Source: Flavobacterium lacisediminis (GTDB lineage: Bacteria > Bacteroidota > Bacteroidia > Flavobacteriales > Flavobacteriaceae). Taken from it: a stretch of 64,000 nucleotides of DNA. The notes below the pieces were generated by a model that worked only from the letters and a program-made list of their open reading frames with translations, was not told the DNA's origin and did not search any database. The stretch's first letter is position 1. Every line of letters begins with the position of its first letter. The stretch covers positions 124,001-188,000 of the forward strand of contig NZ_JAPCIO010000003.1 in NCBI RefSeq assembly GCF_025909975.1, in the 5' to 3' direction. Shown in pieces: positions 49,098 through 58,614 of this stretch. Both the position numbers and the translations under genes were made by a program.

Positions 49098-49427
49098 ATG
49101 AACATTGAAAACACTAAAGCGCAAATGCGAAAAGGCGTTTTGGAATTCTGTATCTTATCGGTCTTAAAAGAGAAAGATGCATACACTTCCGAAATACTAG
49201 ACACGCTAAAAAATGCTAAATTACTAGTTGTGGAAGGCACCGTTTACCCACTACTAACAAGGCTAAAAAACGATGGATTATTAAATTATCGTTGGGAAGA
49301 ATCCACTTCGGGACCGCCAAGAAAATACTACGGTTTAACCGATGAAGGGAAAGAATTTTTACAAGAATTAAATGGCACCTGGAAAGAATTATCAGATGCA
49401 GTAAACATAATAACAAGTCAAAACTAA
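49098..49427 (+). CDS. PadR family transcriptional regulator
   Basis: A 109-aa winged-helix regulator: 'AQMRKGVLEFCILSVLKEKDAYTSEILDTLKNAKLLVVEGTVYPLLTRLKNDGLLNYRWEESTSGPPRKYYGLTDEGKEFL' is the full PadR DNA-binding domain. It has a short C-terminal helix rather than a long coiled coil (the small PadR-s2 class). It begins a PadR-PspC-GIN operon (gaps of 5 and 21 nt), a layout common in Bacteroidota. It probably represses its own operon and may respond to envelope stress. The inducer is unknown. Confidence 0.95.
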   Translation: MNIENTKAQMRKGVLEFCILSVLKEKDAYTSEILDTLKNAKLLVVEGTVYPLLTRLKNDGLLNYRWEESTSGPPRKYYGLTDEGKEFLQELNGTWKELSDAVNIITSQN

Positions 49428-49432
49428 AGGTC

Positions 49433-51205
49433 ATGAACAAAACAATAAGTATAAATTTAGGAGGTTTTTTCTTTCACATTGACGAAGATGCCTATCAAAA
49501 ATTATCGCGTTATTTTGATGCGGTGAAGCGTTCACTTTCGCCTGATGGAAGAGACGAAATCATGAAAGATATAGAAAGTCGCATTGCCGAACTTTTTCAA
49601 GAGCGCATAAAAAACGACAAACAAGTTGTAGGCATGAGCGAAATCGAAGAAGTGATTTCAATCATGGGGCAACCAGAAGATTATAAAATTGATGATGAAA
49701 AAGCATCATACCAATCTAGCGGTTCTACAACTAATTTCTATTATCCGTCAAAAAGATTGTATAGAGACAAAGAAAATGGAATGATTGGTGGAGTAATGGC
49801 AGGATTAGGTCATTATTTAGGAATTGATTCGTTATGGTTAAGAATCATAATGGTGATATTATTCTTTGGATTTGGAACTGGTTTATTTGTGTATATCGTA
49901 TTATGGATTTTAGTTCCTGAAGCGATTACCACAACACAGAAATTAGAAATGAAAGGTCAACCCATAACTATTTCTAATATTGAAAAAAAAGTAAAGGAAG
50001 GTTTTGATGATATTACTACGAAAATAAGTAGTATCGACCATGAAAAAATCACCAATACTGCCAAATCTGGAGCTTCTAGAATTGGTTCTTCAATAGAAGA
50101 AGTTATTACCACGATATTCAAAGTTTTTGCAAAAATAATAGGTTCATTTATCTTATTTTTCTCTGCAATTGCTTTACTAGCCATCATAGTAACTAGTATT
50201 ATTTTGATATTTTCATCTACTATGCCTGAGAATTATATTTTAAACAACATTAATACTCCAATAGGCTTAGAAACACCATTGTGGGTACAAGGAATACTAT
50301 TATTACTAAGTGTTGGAATTCCGTTGTTTTTCTTATTCATTTTAGGATTAAAATTAATGGTCAACAACTTAAGATCAATAGGGAATTATGTGAAATATAG
50401 TTTGTTAGCGGTTTGGATTATTGCAGTAGGAATCTTAATAACATTAGGAATCAACGAAGCGTCTCAATTAGCGTTTGAAGGAAAATCAGTTCAAAAAGAA
50501 GTGATTGCGATTGCACCATCAGATACGTTAAAAATCAAATTCAAAAACAATGATTTTTATTCGAAAAGCATTTACAGAAATCATGATTTTAAAATAACAC
50601 AAGATGAAGGTGATAACGAAATCATTTATTCTAACAATGTGAGCATTGAAATCAAAGAAACAGATGCAGCAGCTCCTTATATGTTAATTGAGAAATTAGC
50701 TAATGGAAAATCAACTTCTCAAGCAAAAAAGAGAGCTGAAAAAATTAAATATGAATATAAAATTGAAGGCAACACCATCATTTTAGACAATTATTTATTG
50801 ACAGCTGTTGAAAATAAATTCAGAGGTCAGGAAGTAGAAATTTATCTTTATTTACCAAAAGGAACTATCTTCCAAACTGATGAAAGTTTTAGCAACTTTG
50901 ACAGAAGTGATTACGGATTTTTCGATGAAAACGAATATGATACAAAAAATCCAGTTTATAGAGTGGATGCCGATAAAGTAAGATGCTTAAATTGTTTAGC
51001 GGAAGAAATTGACGATAGCTTAAGTATAAATGTTGGAATTGGTGACAATTCTGCTTCAATCTATTATGATGAAAATGGTGTTCTGGTAAAAAAAGTTGTA
51101 AATACTGAAGAAGATGGATTAGTTACAAAAAAAGAAGAATATATTATTGAAGCTGACGAAGTAGAAAAAAAGATTTACAAGGAAGTCAAAGAACAAAAGA
51201 AATAG
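49433..51205 (+). CDS. PspC domain membrane protein with adhesin-like C terminus
   Basis: A 590-aa protein. The N-terminal about 85 residues form a soluble domain ('ISINLGGFFFHIDEDAYQKLSRYFDAVKRSL', 'DIESRIAELFQERIKNDKQVVGMSEIEEVISIMGQPEDY') that also occurs in PadR-linked PspC proteins. The PspC domain follows at about 106-165 with 'RLYRDKENGMIGGVMAGLGHYLGIDSLWLRIIMVILFFGFGTGLFVYIVLWILVPEA'. Three further hydrophobic segments lie around 230-345. The C-terminal 240 residues are an extracytoplasmic beta region resembling a GIN/DUF2807 domain. PspC senses membrane stress in enterobacteria; here a similar role is inferred. Confidence 0.9.
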   Translation: MNKTISINLGGFFFHIDEDAYQKLSRYFDAVKRSLSPDGRDEIMKDIESRIAELFQERIKNDKQVVGMSEIEEVISIMGQPEDYKIDDEKASYQSSGSTTNFYYPSKRLYRDKENGMIGGVMAGLGHYLGIDSLWLRIIMVILFFGFGTGLFVYIVLWILVPEAITTTQKLEMKGQPITISNIEKKVKEGFDDITTKISSIDHEKITNTAKSGASRIGSSIEEVITTIFKVFAKIIGSFILFFSAIALLAIIVTSIILIFSSTMPENYILNNINTPIGLETPLWVQGILLLLSVGIPLFFLFILGLKLMVNNLRSIGNYVKYSLLAVWIIAVGILITLGINEASQLAFEGKSVQKEVIAIAPSDTLKIKFKNNDFYSKSIYRNHDFKITQDEGDNEIIYSNNVSIEIKETDAAAPYMLIEKLANGKSTSQAKKRAEKIKYEYKIEGNTIILDNYLLTAVENKFRGQEVEIYLYLPKGTIFQTDESFSNFDRSDYGFFDENEYDTKNPVYRVDADKVRCLNCLAEEIDDSLSINVGIGDNSASIYYDENGVLVKKVVNTEEDGLVTKKEEYIIEADEVEKKIYKEVKEQKK

Positions 51206-51226
51206 ATTTAATTAAAATCAAATAAT

Positions 51227-51952
51227 ATGAAAACGACTTTAAAATTAGTTGCTCTTTTACTAACACTTAGTCTTGCATCGTGCAATGCTAATTTAAATTT
51301 AGGAGATGGTATTGATGGAAGCGGAAACGTATTAACCGAAAAAAGGACTATCGACGCTCCTTTTACTAAAATTGATGCCAGTACAGGTGTTGAAGTAATT
51401 GTAGAACAAGGCGCAGCTACAGAAGTAGAAGTGGAAGTTGATGACAACTTGATGGAACATATTGTAACAAGAGTTGAAAATGGAACTTTAATTGTAAAAA
51501 TTGAAGGAAATATTAATACAATGGAAAGTGCAATTGTTCGTGTAAGAACAAAAACTATCGAAGGGTTAGAATCTTCTAGTGGTGCAACTATTCGTTCAAA
51601 AAGCACTTTAAGAGGAACTGATTTAACAGTAAAATCAAGTAGCGGAAGCACAATTAATACCGATTTAGAATACGAAAAAGTAAGTTGTGAATCTTCAAGT
51701 GGTAGCGAAATAAAAGTAAATGGTAAAGCTTTAGTATTAGAAACAAGTTCGTCTAGTGGAAGTGAAATTGACGCTCAAGACTTAGCAGCTAATGAAATTA
51801 CAGCACAATCTACAAGCGGAAGCAATACTACTGTAAATCCAATTGTATTGTTAAATGCAAAAGCATCTAGTGGAAGTTCAATCGAATATGTAAAAGACCC
51901 TAAAAAGGTAGTTAAAGAAGAGTCTTCTGGTGGAAGCGTATCAAAAAACTAA
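51227..51952 (+). CDS. Head-GIN (DUF2807) lipoprotein, serine-glycine rich repeats
   Basis: A 241-aa lipoprotein (lipobox LASC, Cys19). The mature part is a right-handed beta-helix-like DUF2807 domain beginning 'RTIDAPFTKIDASTGVEVIVEQGAATEVEVEVDDNLMEHI'. About six repeated turns of type SSGS/SSSGS ('ESSSGATI', 'KSSSGSTI', 'ESSSGSEI', 'SSSSGSEI', 'QSTSGSNT', 'KASSGSSI') follow at roughly 20-25 residue spacing, suggesting stacked coils of a solenoid. It is the third gene of the PadR operon and probably acts at the cell surface or periplasm, function unknown. Confidence 0.92.
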   Translation: MKTTLKLVALLLTLSLASCNANLNLGDGIDGSGNVLTEKRTIDAPFTKIDASTGVEVIVEQGAATEVEVEVDDNLMEHIVTRVENGTLIVKIEGNINTMESAIVRVRTKTIEGLESSSGATIRSKSTLRGTDLTVKSSSGSTINTDLEYEKVSCESSSGSEIKVNGKALVLETSSSSGSEIDAQDLAANEITAQSTSGSNTTVNPIVLLNAKASSGSSIEYVKDPKKVVKEESSGGSVSKN

Positions 51953-52045
51953 TTGATTTAACAAATAATTAGTATATAATTAACAGCTTTATTTTAAGCA
52001 TTTTATAATTTTACATCAATAATTTCAACCATAAATTTCACTCTC

Positions 52046-52120
52046 ATGATTAAGTTGATAATTCAAGTCGTAGAATTTATTTTTACTTTCATAGTAAATT
52101 TAATAGATTCCATTATATAA
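52046..52120 (+). CDS. 24-aa hydrophobic peptide in its own transcription unit
   Basis: A short frame encodes MIKLIIQVVEFIFTFIVNLI and four more residues (DSII): one membrane helix with few charges. It lies in the 312-bp gap 51953-52264. A hairpin with a T-run follows the stop by about 4 nt, and a weak -7-like box (TAATTTTA, about 52007-52014) precedes it. The layout resembles a small membrane peptide or type I toxin gene, but no antisense RNA is visible to me. Coding status is unproven. Confidence 0.4.
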   Translation: MIKLIIQVVEFIFTFIVNLIDSII

Positions 52121-52123
52121 GTT

Positions 52124-52158
52124 ATAAAAGCATCGGTGTTTAACTGATGCTTTTTTTA
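52124..52158 (+). terminator. Terminator after the 24-aa peptide frame
   Basis: A stem of about 10 bp around 'AGCATC...GATGCT' (52126-52136 with 52144-52154) is followed by seven T. There is no annotated larger gene to terminate within 170 bp upstream except the PadR operon end. Confidence 0.82.
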
Positions 52159-52264
52159 TTGTTTTAAAACTTTCAATCGGAATTAAATTTTAATACCAAG
52201 AACCTAAAACAATAAAATTGGAATAAATTTTGTGTATGTTTGTGATATCAAATTATCATAAAAA

Positions 52265-53101
52265 ATGACAAAAAAAATATCGTTTCTATTTACACTTTTA
52301 TTTCTTACTACATTTGTTGTAGCTCAAAAAAAAGAGAAAATTAAAGGTTCTAAAATCGTAACCGTTTCGGTTAAAGAAATCCCAACTTTTGAAAACATTG
52401 AGATTAACGATAATTTCGAAGTTTTTCTTGTAAAAGGAGAAAAAGCTTCATTAGAAATTGAAGCCGATGATAATCTTCATGAAATCATTAACTATGAAGT
52501 AGCAGGTGGTACTTTAAGAGTTTCTTCTTTAAGAGAAGCAATTGGAGCAAAAAAATTCGCTTTACGAATTAACTATACTGACGATTTGAAATTAATCACT
52601 GCAAAAAACGAAAGTTCAATTCATGCATTAGCTGATTTAGAATTAGAAAATATTACCATAAAAAACTACGATAATTCAAGAGCATTCTTAAATGTAAAAG
52701 CTAGTTATTTTGCTTTGGTATTAAATGATAAAGCGGAAGCTGAAATTAATATTAAAGCCGAAAACACATCATTAGAATTAAGTAAAAATGCAGAATTAAA
52801 AGCACTAATAACTTCTCCTGAACTAAAATTAGACATGTACCAAAAAAGTCAAGCAGAAATTGAAGGAAATGTAAACAATGCTAAAATGAGATTAGATAAT
52901 TACGCTAATTTAACTGCAAAAAAATTAGTTATTGCAACATTAGACTTAACCTCAGAAAGTTATGCAAAGTGTTTTATAAACATAACCAACACGCTTACAT
53001 TAGCAGCTTCAGGGAAAACCGAAATTGAATTATTAGGAGAGTCAAAAATTCAAATTAATAAATTTATTAATAACGCTACTTTGTACAAAAAGGAAAAATA
53101 A
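52265..53101 (+). CDS. Secreted DUF2807 (GIN domain) protein
   Basis: A 278-aa protein with signal peptide (residues 1-20, ends VVAQ) and no lipobox. The mature part is a beta-helix-like DUF2807 domain: 'IPTFENIEINDNFEVFLVKGEKASLEIEADDNLHEIINYEVAGGTLRV' matches the start of the head-GIN lipoprotein upstream. Repeated turns with 'NESSIHA', 'NDKAEAEI', 'SKNAELKA' and 'YQKSQAEI' follow. It is a paralogue of the 51227 protein, but its turns are Asn/Lys/Glu-rich instead of Ser/Gly-rich. It has its own transcript and a strong terminator. Confidence 0.9.
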   Translation: MTKKISFLFTLLFLTTFVVAQKKEKIKGSKIVTVSVKEIPTFENIEINDNFEVFLVKGEKASLEIEADDNLHEIINYEVAGGTLRVSSLREAIGAKKFALRINYTDDLKLITAKNESSIHALADLELENITIKNYDNSRAFLNVKASYFALVLNDKAEAEINIKAENTSLELSKNAELKALITSPELKLDMYQKSQAEIEGNVNNAKMRLDNYANLTAKKLVIATLDLTSESYAKCFINITNTLTLAASGKTEIELLGESKIQINKFINNATLYKKEK

Positions 53102-53121
53102 ACATTAGTTTTTAATACATA

Positions 53122-53156
53122 AAAAAGGGATAGAATTAATTCTATCCCTTTTTGTC
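53122..53156. terminator. Symmetric terminator between converging genes
   Basis: A palindrome of 16 bp per arm (53122-53153), A-run left and T-run right, serves both the GIN protein gene and the aconitase gene on the other strand. Confidence 0.9.
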
Positions 53157-53171
53157 TTTATATACTTTAAA

Positions 53172-55436
53172 TTACGCTTTACCAGCTGCAATCAAGTTTA
53201 AAGCAGAACCAGCCACAAACCATCCAATTTGACTATCGTTGTAGGTATGATTTGCTGAAATTATATCTTTTGTTCCATCAGCGTGAACAAATTCTAATGT
53301 TAATGGTTTTCCTGGCGCAAATTCAATTAAGTCCAAGAAGTTGATGGTATCATCTTCTAGAATTTTATCATAATCAGATTCGTTAGCAAAGGTTAAAGCT
53401 AACATTCCTTGTTTTTTCAAATTTGTTTCGTGGATACGAGCGAACGATTTTACTAAAACCGCTTTTACTCCCAAGAAACGAGGCTCCATAGCGGCATGCT
53501 CACGAGAAGAACCTTCTCCATAATTATGGTCGCCAACAACAATGGAAGGAACTCCCGCTGCTTTATAAGCTCTTTGAACAGCCGGAACTGCATCATAAGC
53601 CCCTGTCAATTGATTTTTAACGGAATTTGCTTTACCATTGAATGCATTTTCGGCTCCAATTAACATATTATTTGAAATATTATCTAAATGTCCACGGAAA
53701 CGCAACCAAGGTCCAGCCATCGAAATATGGTCGGTAGTACATTTTCCAAAAGCTTTGATTAGCAATTTAGCTCCTGAATAATTTTTACCATCCCAAGCCT
53801 CAAATGGCGCTAATAACTGTAATCGGTCTGAAGTTGGAGAAACGGCAACTTGAACAGACGAACCGTCTTCAGCTGGTGCTTGAAAACCTGCATCTTCCAC
53901 ATCAAAACCTCTTTTTGGCAATTCATCACCAAATGGAGCAGTCAATTTAACTGCTTCCCCTTTATCATTCAATAAAGTATCTGTTAACGGATTAAAATCT
54001 AATCGTCCTGAAATTGCTAAAGCAGCTACCATTTCTGGCGATGTTACGAAAGCGTGTGTATTTGGATTTCCATCAGCACGTTTTGAGAAGTTTCTGTTAA
54101 ACGAGTGAACGATGGTATTTTTTTCTTGTTTATCTGCTCCTTCTCTATCCCATTGTCCAATACATGGTCCGCAAGCATTGGTAAATACTTTAGTTCCCAT
54201 TTTTTCGAAATCAGCAATAATTCCATCTCTTTCAATCGTATAACGAATTTGCTCTGAACCTGGATTGATTCCAAATTCAGCTTTTGGAGTGATTCCGTGT
54301 TCTACCGCTTGTCTAACAATAGAGGCAGCACGCGCCATATCTTCGTAAGAAGAGTTGGTACAAGAACCGATTAATCCCCATTCTACTTTTAATGGCCATC
54401 CGTTTGCTGTAGCTTCTTCTTTCATTTTAGAAACTGGCGTTCCTCTATCTGGTGTAAATGGTCCGTTAATGTGTGGCTCTAATTCTGATAAGTTAATTTC
54501 AATTAATTGATCGAAATAGTTTTCTGGATTGGCATAAACTTCGGCATCAGCTGTTAAGTAAGAAGCTACTTTATCGGCAGCATTTACCACATCTTGACGA
54601 CCTGTTGCAGCTAAATATCTTCGCATGGAATCATCGTAACCAAAAGTTGAAGTTGTTGCTCCAATTTCGGCACCCATGTTACAAATAGTTCCTTTACCAG
54701 TACAAGACATAGCTTCTGCACCTTCACCAAAATATTCTACAATAGCTCCCGTTCCTCCTTTTACGGTTAAGATATCGGCTACTTTTAAAATGACGTCTTT
54801 TGGAGCAGTCCATCCAGATAATTTACCCGTTAATTTAACTCCAATTAATTTTGGAAATTTTAATTCCCAAGACATGCCCGACATTACGTCTACCGCATCA
54901 GCACCACCAACACCGATGGCTAACATTCCTAAACCACCAGCATTTACGGTATGAGAATCGGTTCCAATCATCAAACCTCCAGGAAAAGCGTAGTTTTCTA
55001 AAACGATTTGGTGAATAATTCCAGAACCTGGTTTCCAAAATCCGATTCCGTATTTGTTTGAAACTGACGAAAGGAAATCAAAAACTTCTTTGGATTGCTT
55101 ATTTGCTAATGCTAAATCTTCTTTAGCACCATTTTTTGCTAAAATTAAATGGTCGCAGTGAACTGTTGTTGGAACCGCAACTGTCTTTTTTCCGGCATGC
55201 ATGAATTGTAATAAAGCCATTTGAGCGGTTGCATCTTGACATGCTACTCGATCTGGAGCGAAGTCAACATAATCTTTACCTCTTGTAAATGTCTGAGTTG
55301 GCATTCCTTCCCATAAATGCGAATACAAAATTTTCTCAGACAACGTTAATGGACGTCCAACTATGTCACGAGCTTTATCCACTCTAGCCGCCATGTTGGC
55401 GTACATTTTTTCAATCATTTCAATATCGAATGCCAT
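53172..55436 (-). CDS. Aconitate hydratase, mitochondrial-type
   Basis: A 754-aa [4Fe-4S] enzyme that converts citrate to isocitrate in the TCA cycle. Its length and pattern fit the mitochondrial-type aconitase. Cluster ligands are in [12 protein letters not shown] and [10 protein letters not shown]. '[28 protein letters not shown]' is the substrate-binding block, and '[42 protein letters not shown]' is the swivel-domain end. It lies 124 nt after a different aconitase (AcnB) on the same strand with a terminator between them, so the two are transcribed separately. Confidence 0.97.
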   Translation of the reverse strand: MAFDIEMIEKMYANMAARVDKARDIVGRPLTLSEKILYSHLWEGMPTQTFTRGKDYVDFAPDRVACQDATAQMALLQFMHAGKKTVAVPTTVHCDHLILAKNGAKEDLALANKQSKEVFDFLSSVSNKYGIGFWKPGSGIIHQIVLENYAFPGGLMIGTDSHTVNAGGLGMLAIGVGGADAVDVMSGMSWELKFPKLIGVKLTGKLSGWTAPKDVILKVADILTVKGGTGAIVEYFGEGAEAMSCTGKGTICNMGAEIGATTSTFGYDDSMRRYLAATGRQDVVNAADKVASYLTADAEVYANPENYFDQLIEINLSELEPHINGPFTPDRGTPVSKMKEEATANGWPLKVEWGLIGSCTNSSYEDMARAASIVRQAVEHGITPKAEFGINPGSEQIRYTIERDGIIADFEKMGTKVFTNACGPCIGQWDREGADKQEKNTIVHSFNRNFSKRADGNPNTHAFVTSPEMVAALAISGRLDFNPLTDTLLNDKGEAVKLTAPFGDELPKRGFDVEDAGFQAPAEDGSSVQVAVSPTSDRLQLLAPFEAWDGKNYSGAKLLIKAFGKCTTDHISMAGPWLRFRGHLDNISNNMLIGAENAFNGKANSVKNQLTGAYDAVPAVQRAYKAAGVPSIVVGDHNYGEGSSREHAAMEPRFLGVKAVLVKSFARIHETNLKKQGMLALTFANESDYDKILEDDTINFLDLIEFAPGKPLTLEFVHADGTKDIISANHTYNDSQIGWFVAGSALNLIAAGKA

Positions 55437-55504
55437 AATAATTATTTTATTTAGTTATGTTATTTTAAACCTCCTAATTTACGAAAAAATGGACAGATAA
55501 AAAA

Positions 55505-55534
55505 CAAAAAAAAGCCTAAGCAGAACTTAGACTT
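55505..55534 (-). terminator. Terminator of acnB
   Basis: On the minus strand an 11-bp stem with one G-T pair (AAAAGTCTAAG with CTTAGGCTTTT) and a 5-nt loop ends in a T-run, 27 nt after the acnB stop. Confidence 0.88.
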
Positions 55535-55560
55535 TTAATTGATTATTATAATTGATTATA

Positions 55561-58350
55561 TTATCCTACCAACAATTTGTGAGATGGAGCAAACTTAGTT
55601 AAGTTAATTCCTTCTACCGCTAGTTTGTATTCTTCAATTGAAGGTGTTCTACCTAAAATTGTAGATAAAACTACAACTGGAGTTGATGATAATAAAGATT
55701 CTCCTTTTTTAGTTTCTGTATCTTCAACAACACGTCCTTGGAACAAACGAGTTGATGTTGCCATAACTGTATCTCCTTTAGACGCTTTTTCTTGGTTACC
55801 CATACAAAGATTACAACCTGGACGCTCTAAGTACAACATGTTTTCATATTCTGTACGAGCAGCCCCTTTTGGTGCATTATCATCAAATTCGAATCCTGAA
55901 TATTTTTGTAATACTTCCCAATCACCTTCTGCTTTTAATTCGTCAACAATGTTGTATGTTGGTGGAGCAACTACTAAAGGCGCTTTGAATTCCACTTTAC
56001 CTTGTTGTCTCTCGATATTTTTAAGCATTTGAGCTAATATTTTCATATCGCCTTTGTGCACCATACAAGAACCGATGAATCCTAAATCTACTTTTTTATC
56101 ACCTCCGTAGAAAGAAAGTGGACGAATTGTATCGTGAGTATAACGTTTAGAAACGTCTTTATTGTTTACATCTGGGTCAGCAATCATTGGTTCGTTAATC
56201 ACATCCAAATCTACTTCTACTTCTGCGTAGTATTTTGCATTAGCATCTGGACGTAAAGCTGGTTTTTCACCTGATCTGATTTCAGCAATACGTTTGTTTG
56301 CTTTGTCAATTAATCCTTGAAGTACACGGTTTTTATTATCCATGCCTTTATCAATCATGATTTTGATTCTTCCTTTTGCAATTTCTAATGATTCGATTAA
56401 CGTTTCATCTTCAGAAATACAAATTGAAGCTTTTGCTTTCATTTCAGCAGTCCAATCTGTAAAGGTAAACGCTTGGTCAGCTGTTAATGTTCCTAAATGT
56501 ACCTCGATAATTCTTCCTTGGAAAACGTTTTCACCACCAAATTTATGTAACATTTGCGCTTGAGTAGCATGAACCACATCACGGAAATCCATATAACTTG
56601 CCATATTCCCTTTGAAAGTCACTTTTACTGATTCTGGAATTGGCATTGAAGCTTCACCCGTAGCTAAAGCAAGAGCAACCGTTCCTGAATCTGCACCGAA
56701 AGCAACTCCTTTAGACATTCTTGTATGAGAATCTCCACCAATAATGATAGCCCATTCATCAACCGTAATATCATTTAATACTTTGTGAATTACGTCGGTC
56801 ATGGCATGATAAACACCTTTTGGATCACGAGCTGTGATTAAACCGAAGTCGTTCATAAATTGCATTAATTTAGGAATATTAGCTTGCGCTTTTTTATCCC
56901 AAACAGAAGCTGTATGACAACCTGATTGATAAGCTCCGTCAACAATTGGAGAAATCACAGTAGCTGCCATAGACTCTAATTCTTGAGCTGTCATTAAACC
57001 AGTAGTATCTTGAGAACCTACAATGTTTACTGTTACACGAACATCAGAACCAGCGTGTAATGCTTTTTTAGAAATAGTTCCTACCGCATTTCTATTGAAG
57101 ATTTTCTCAACAGCTGTTAAACCTTGTCCTTCAACTGAAACTTCTTTTGAAGGTGCATAAACTAGTGGCGCTTCAATTCCAAGAGTTTTAGCAGCGAAAG
57201 TTTGAATTTTTTTACCGAAAACAATCGCATAAGATCCACCTGCTTTGATGAATTCCATTTTCTGAGGCGTGAATGCTTTAGAAATGTCGATTAATTCTTT
57301 GTCTCCGTTGTATAATTTTTTTGTTTTTGTATTGATGGTAAGAACTGTTCCTGTTGCTACAGAATATACTTCTTCTAAAACTGGATCACCACTTTCATTA
57401 CGAACTACTTCTCCATTAGCGTCTGTCTTTTTTACCCAGTTTTTAAGGTCTAAACCAATACCTCCAGTTACGTCAACAGTAGTTAAGAAAATTGGAGAAA
57501 TTCCGTTAGTTCCACCTACGATTGGAGCAAAATTTACAAATGGTACGTAAGGACTCGCTTGTTTTCCTGTCCAAAGTGCAACGTTATTTACACCCGACAT
57601 ACGAGAAGAACCTACACCCATTGTTCCTTTTTCAGCAATTAACATTACCGATTTATCTGGATGTTGCGCTTGCAACGCTTTAATTTCTTCTTGTGCTTGA
57701 GGCGTAATCATACATTTTCCGTGTAATTCACGGTCAGAACGCGAGTGCGCTTGATTTCCTGGAGATAATAAATCGGTAGAAATATCACCTTCACCAGCAA
57801 TGAATGTTACAACTTTAATTTCTTCTGCTATTTCAGGAAGTTTAGTAAAGAATTCTGCTTTAGCATAGCTTTCTAAAATTTCTTTTGCAACAGCATTTCC
57901 TTTTTCAAAAGCCTCTTTAATACGAGCCATATCAGCATCGTAAAGATAAACTTGAGTTTTTAAAACATCCGCTGCTTGCTTTGCAATATTTGAATCATTT
58001 CCTAAAGCTAAATCCAATAGCACCTCAATTGAAGGTCCACCTTTCATGTGCGATAATAATTCGAAAGCAAAAGCAGGAGTAATTTCAGCAACAGTTTCTT
58101 GACCAAGAATAATTTCTTTTAAGAATTTTGCTTTAGCTCCAGCTGCAGGAGTTGTTCCTGGTAAAGTATTATAGATAAAAAACTTCAAACAATCTTCTCT
58201 GTTTGCATTGTTTGTATCTTTAATTTGAGCAATGATTTCGTTTAACAAATCAGCTCTATCAATTGGTTTTGGGTGTAATCCTTGACCTTTTCTTTCTTCG
58301 ATTTCTTTAATGTATTCGTTATAAAGATTCGTCTCAGTAGCTAATGCCAT
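55561..58350 (-). CDS. acnB: Bifunctional aconitate hydratase B / 2-methylisocitrate dehydratase
   Basis: A 929-aa protein. AcnB-type domain order: an N-terminal HEAT-like domain (about 1-165) precedes the swivel domain, unlike mitochondrial-type aconitases. 'GSCMVHKGDMKILAQML' and 'YLERPGCNLCMGNQEKASKGDTVMATSTRLFQGR' carry the cluster cysteines. 'DSHTRMSKGVAFGADSGTVALALATGEA' is the active-site block. It is longer than the 865-aa E. coli protein, with extra residues scattered. It dehydrates citrate and may also act on 2-methylisocitrate. A -7-like box (TAAATTTG, minus, 58405-58398) lies about 50 nt upstream. Confidence 0.97.
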   Translation of the reverse strand: MALATETNLYNEYIKEIEERKGQGLHPKPIDRADLLNEIIAQIKDTNNANREDCLKFFIYNTLPGTTPAAGAKAKFLKEIILGQETVAEITPAFAFELLSHMKGGPSIEVLLDLALGNDSNIAKQAADVLKTQVYLYDADMARIKEAFEKGNAVAKEILESYAKAEFFTKLPEIAEEIKVVTFIAGEGDISTDLLSPGNQAHSRSDRELHGKCMITPQAQEEIKALQAQHPDKSVMLIAEKGTMGVGSSRMSGVNNVALWTGKQASPYVPFVNFAPIVGGTNGISPIFLTTVDVTGGIGLDLKNWVKKTDANGEVVRNESGDPVLEEVYSVATGTVLTINTKTKKLYNGDKELIDISKAFTPQKMEFIKAGGSYAIVFGKKIQTFAAKTLGIEAPLVYAPSKEVSVEGQGLTAVEKIFNRNAVGTISKKALHAGSDVRVTVNIVGSQDTTGLMTAQELESMAATVISPIVDGAYQSGCHTASVWDKKAQANIPKLMQFMNDFGLITARDPKGVYHAMTDVIHKVLNDITVDEWAIIIGGDSHTRMSKGVAFGADSGTVALALATGEASMPIPESVKVTFKGNMASYMDFRDVVHATQAQMLHKFGGENVFQGRIIEVHLGTLTADQAFTFTDWTAEMKAKASICISEDETLIESLEIAKGRIKIMIDKGMDNKNRVLQGLIDKANKRIAEIRSGEKPALRPDANAKYYAEVEVDLDVINEPMIADPDVNNKDVSKRYTHDTIRPLSFYGGDKKVDLGFIGSCMVHKGDMKILAQMLKNIERQQGKVEFKAPLVVAPPTYNIVDELKAEGDWEVLQKYSGFEFDDNAPKGAARTEYENMLYLERPGCNLCMGNQEKASKGDTVMATSTRLFQGRVVEDTETKKGESLLSSTPVVVLSTILGRTPSIEEYKLAVEGINLTKFAPSHKLLVG

Positions 58351-58397
58351 ATTGTAAATAGGTTAATTATTGGTTGTTGTATTTTTCTTTTGTGGCA

Positions 58398-58405
58398 CAA
58401 ATTTA
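58398..58405 (-). promoter_or_regulatory. -7-like promoter element of acnB
   Basis: TAAATTTG fits TAnnTTTG. No TTG partner is seen. The rest of the 264-bp gap 58351-58614 is AT-rich and holds nothing else I can assign. Confidence 0.4.
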
Positions 58406-58614
58406 ATAAATCTTAATCAGATTTAAAAATTTTTAATAAAAAGCCTAAATAGAAGAATTATTATTTATAAAGATTCTATTTTAATGCTTATTTTTCAATA
58501 AAACTGATTAAAATCAAAATATATTGAATAATTCGTAATTTAAAATCAAAGTTTTATTAAATTATCAAAAAACAATATTCAATTTTATGAGAGTCTCAAA
58601 ATAGGTGAGCTAAA

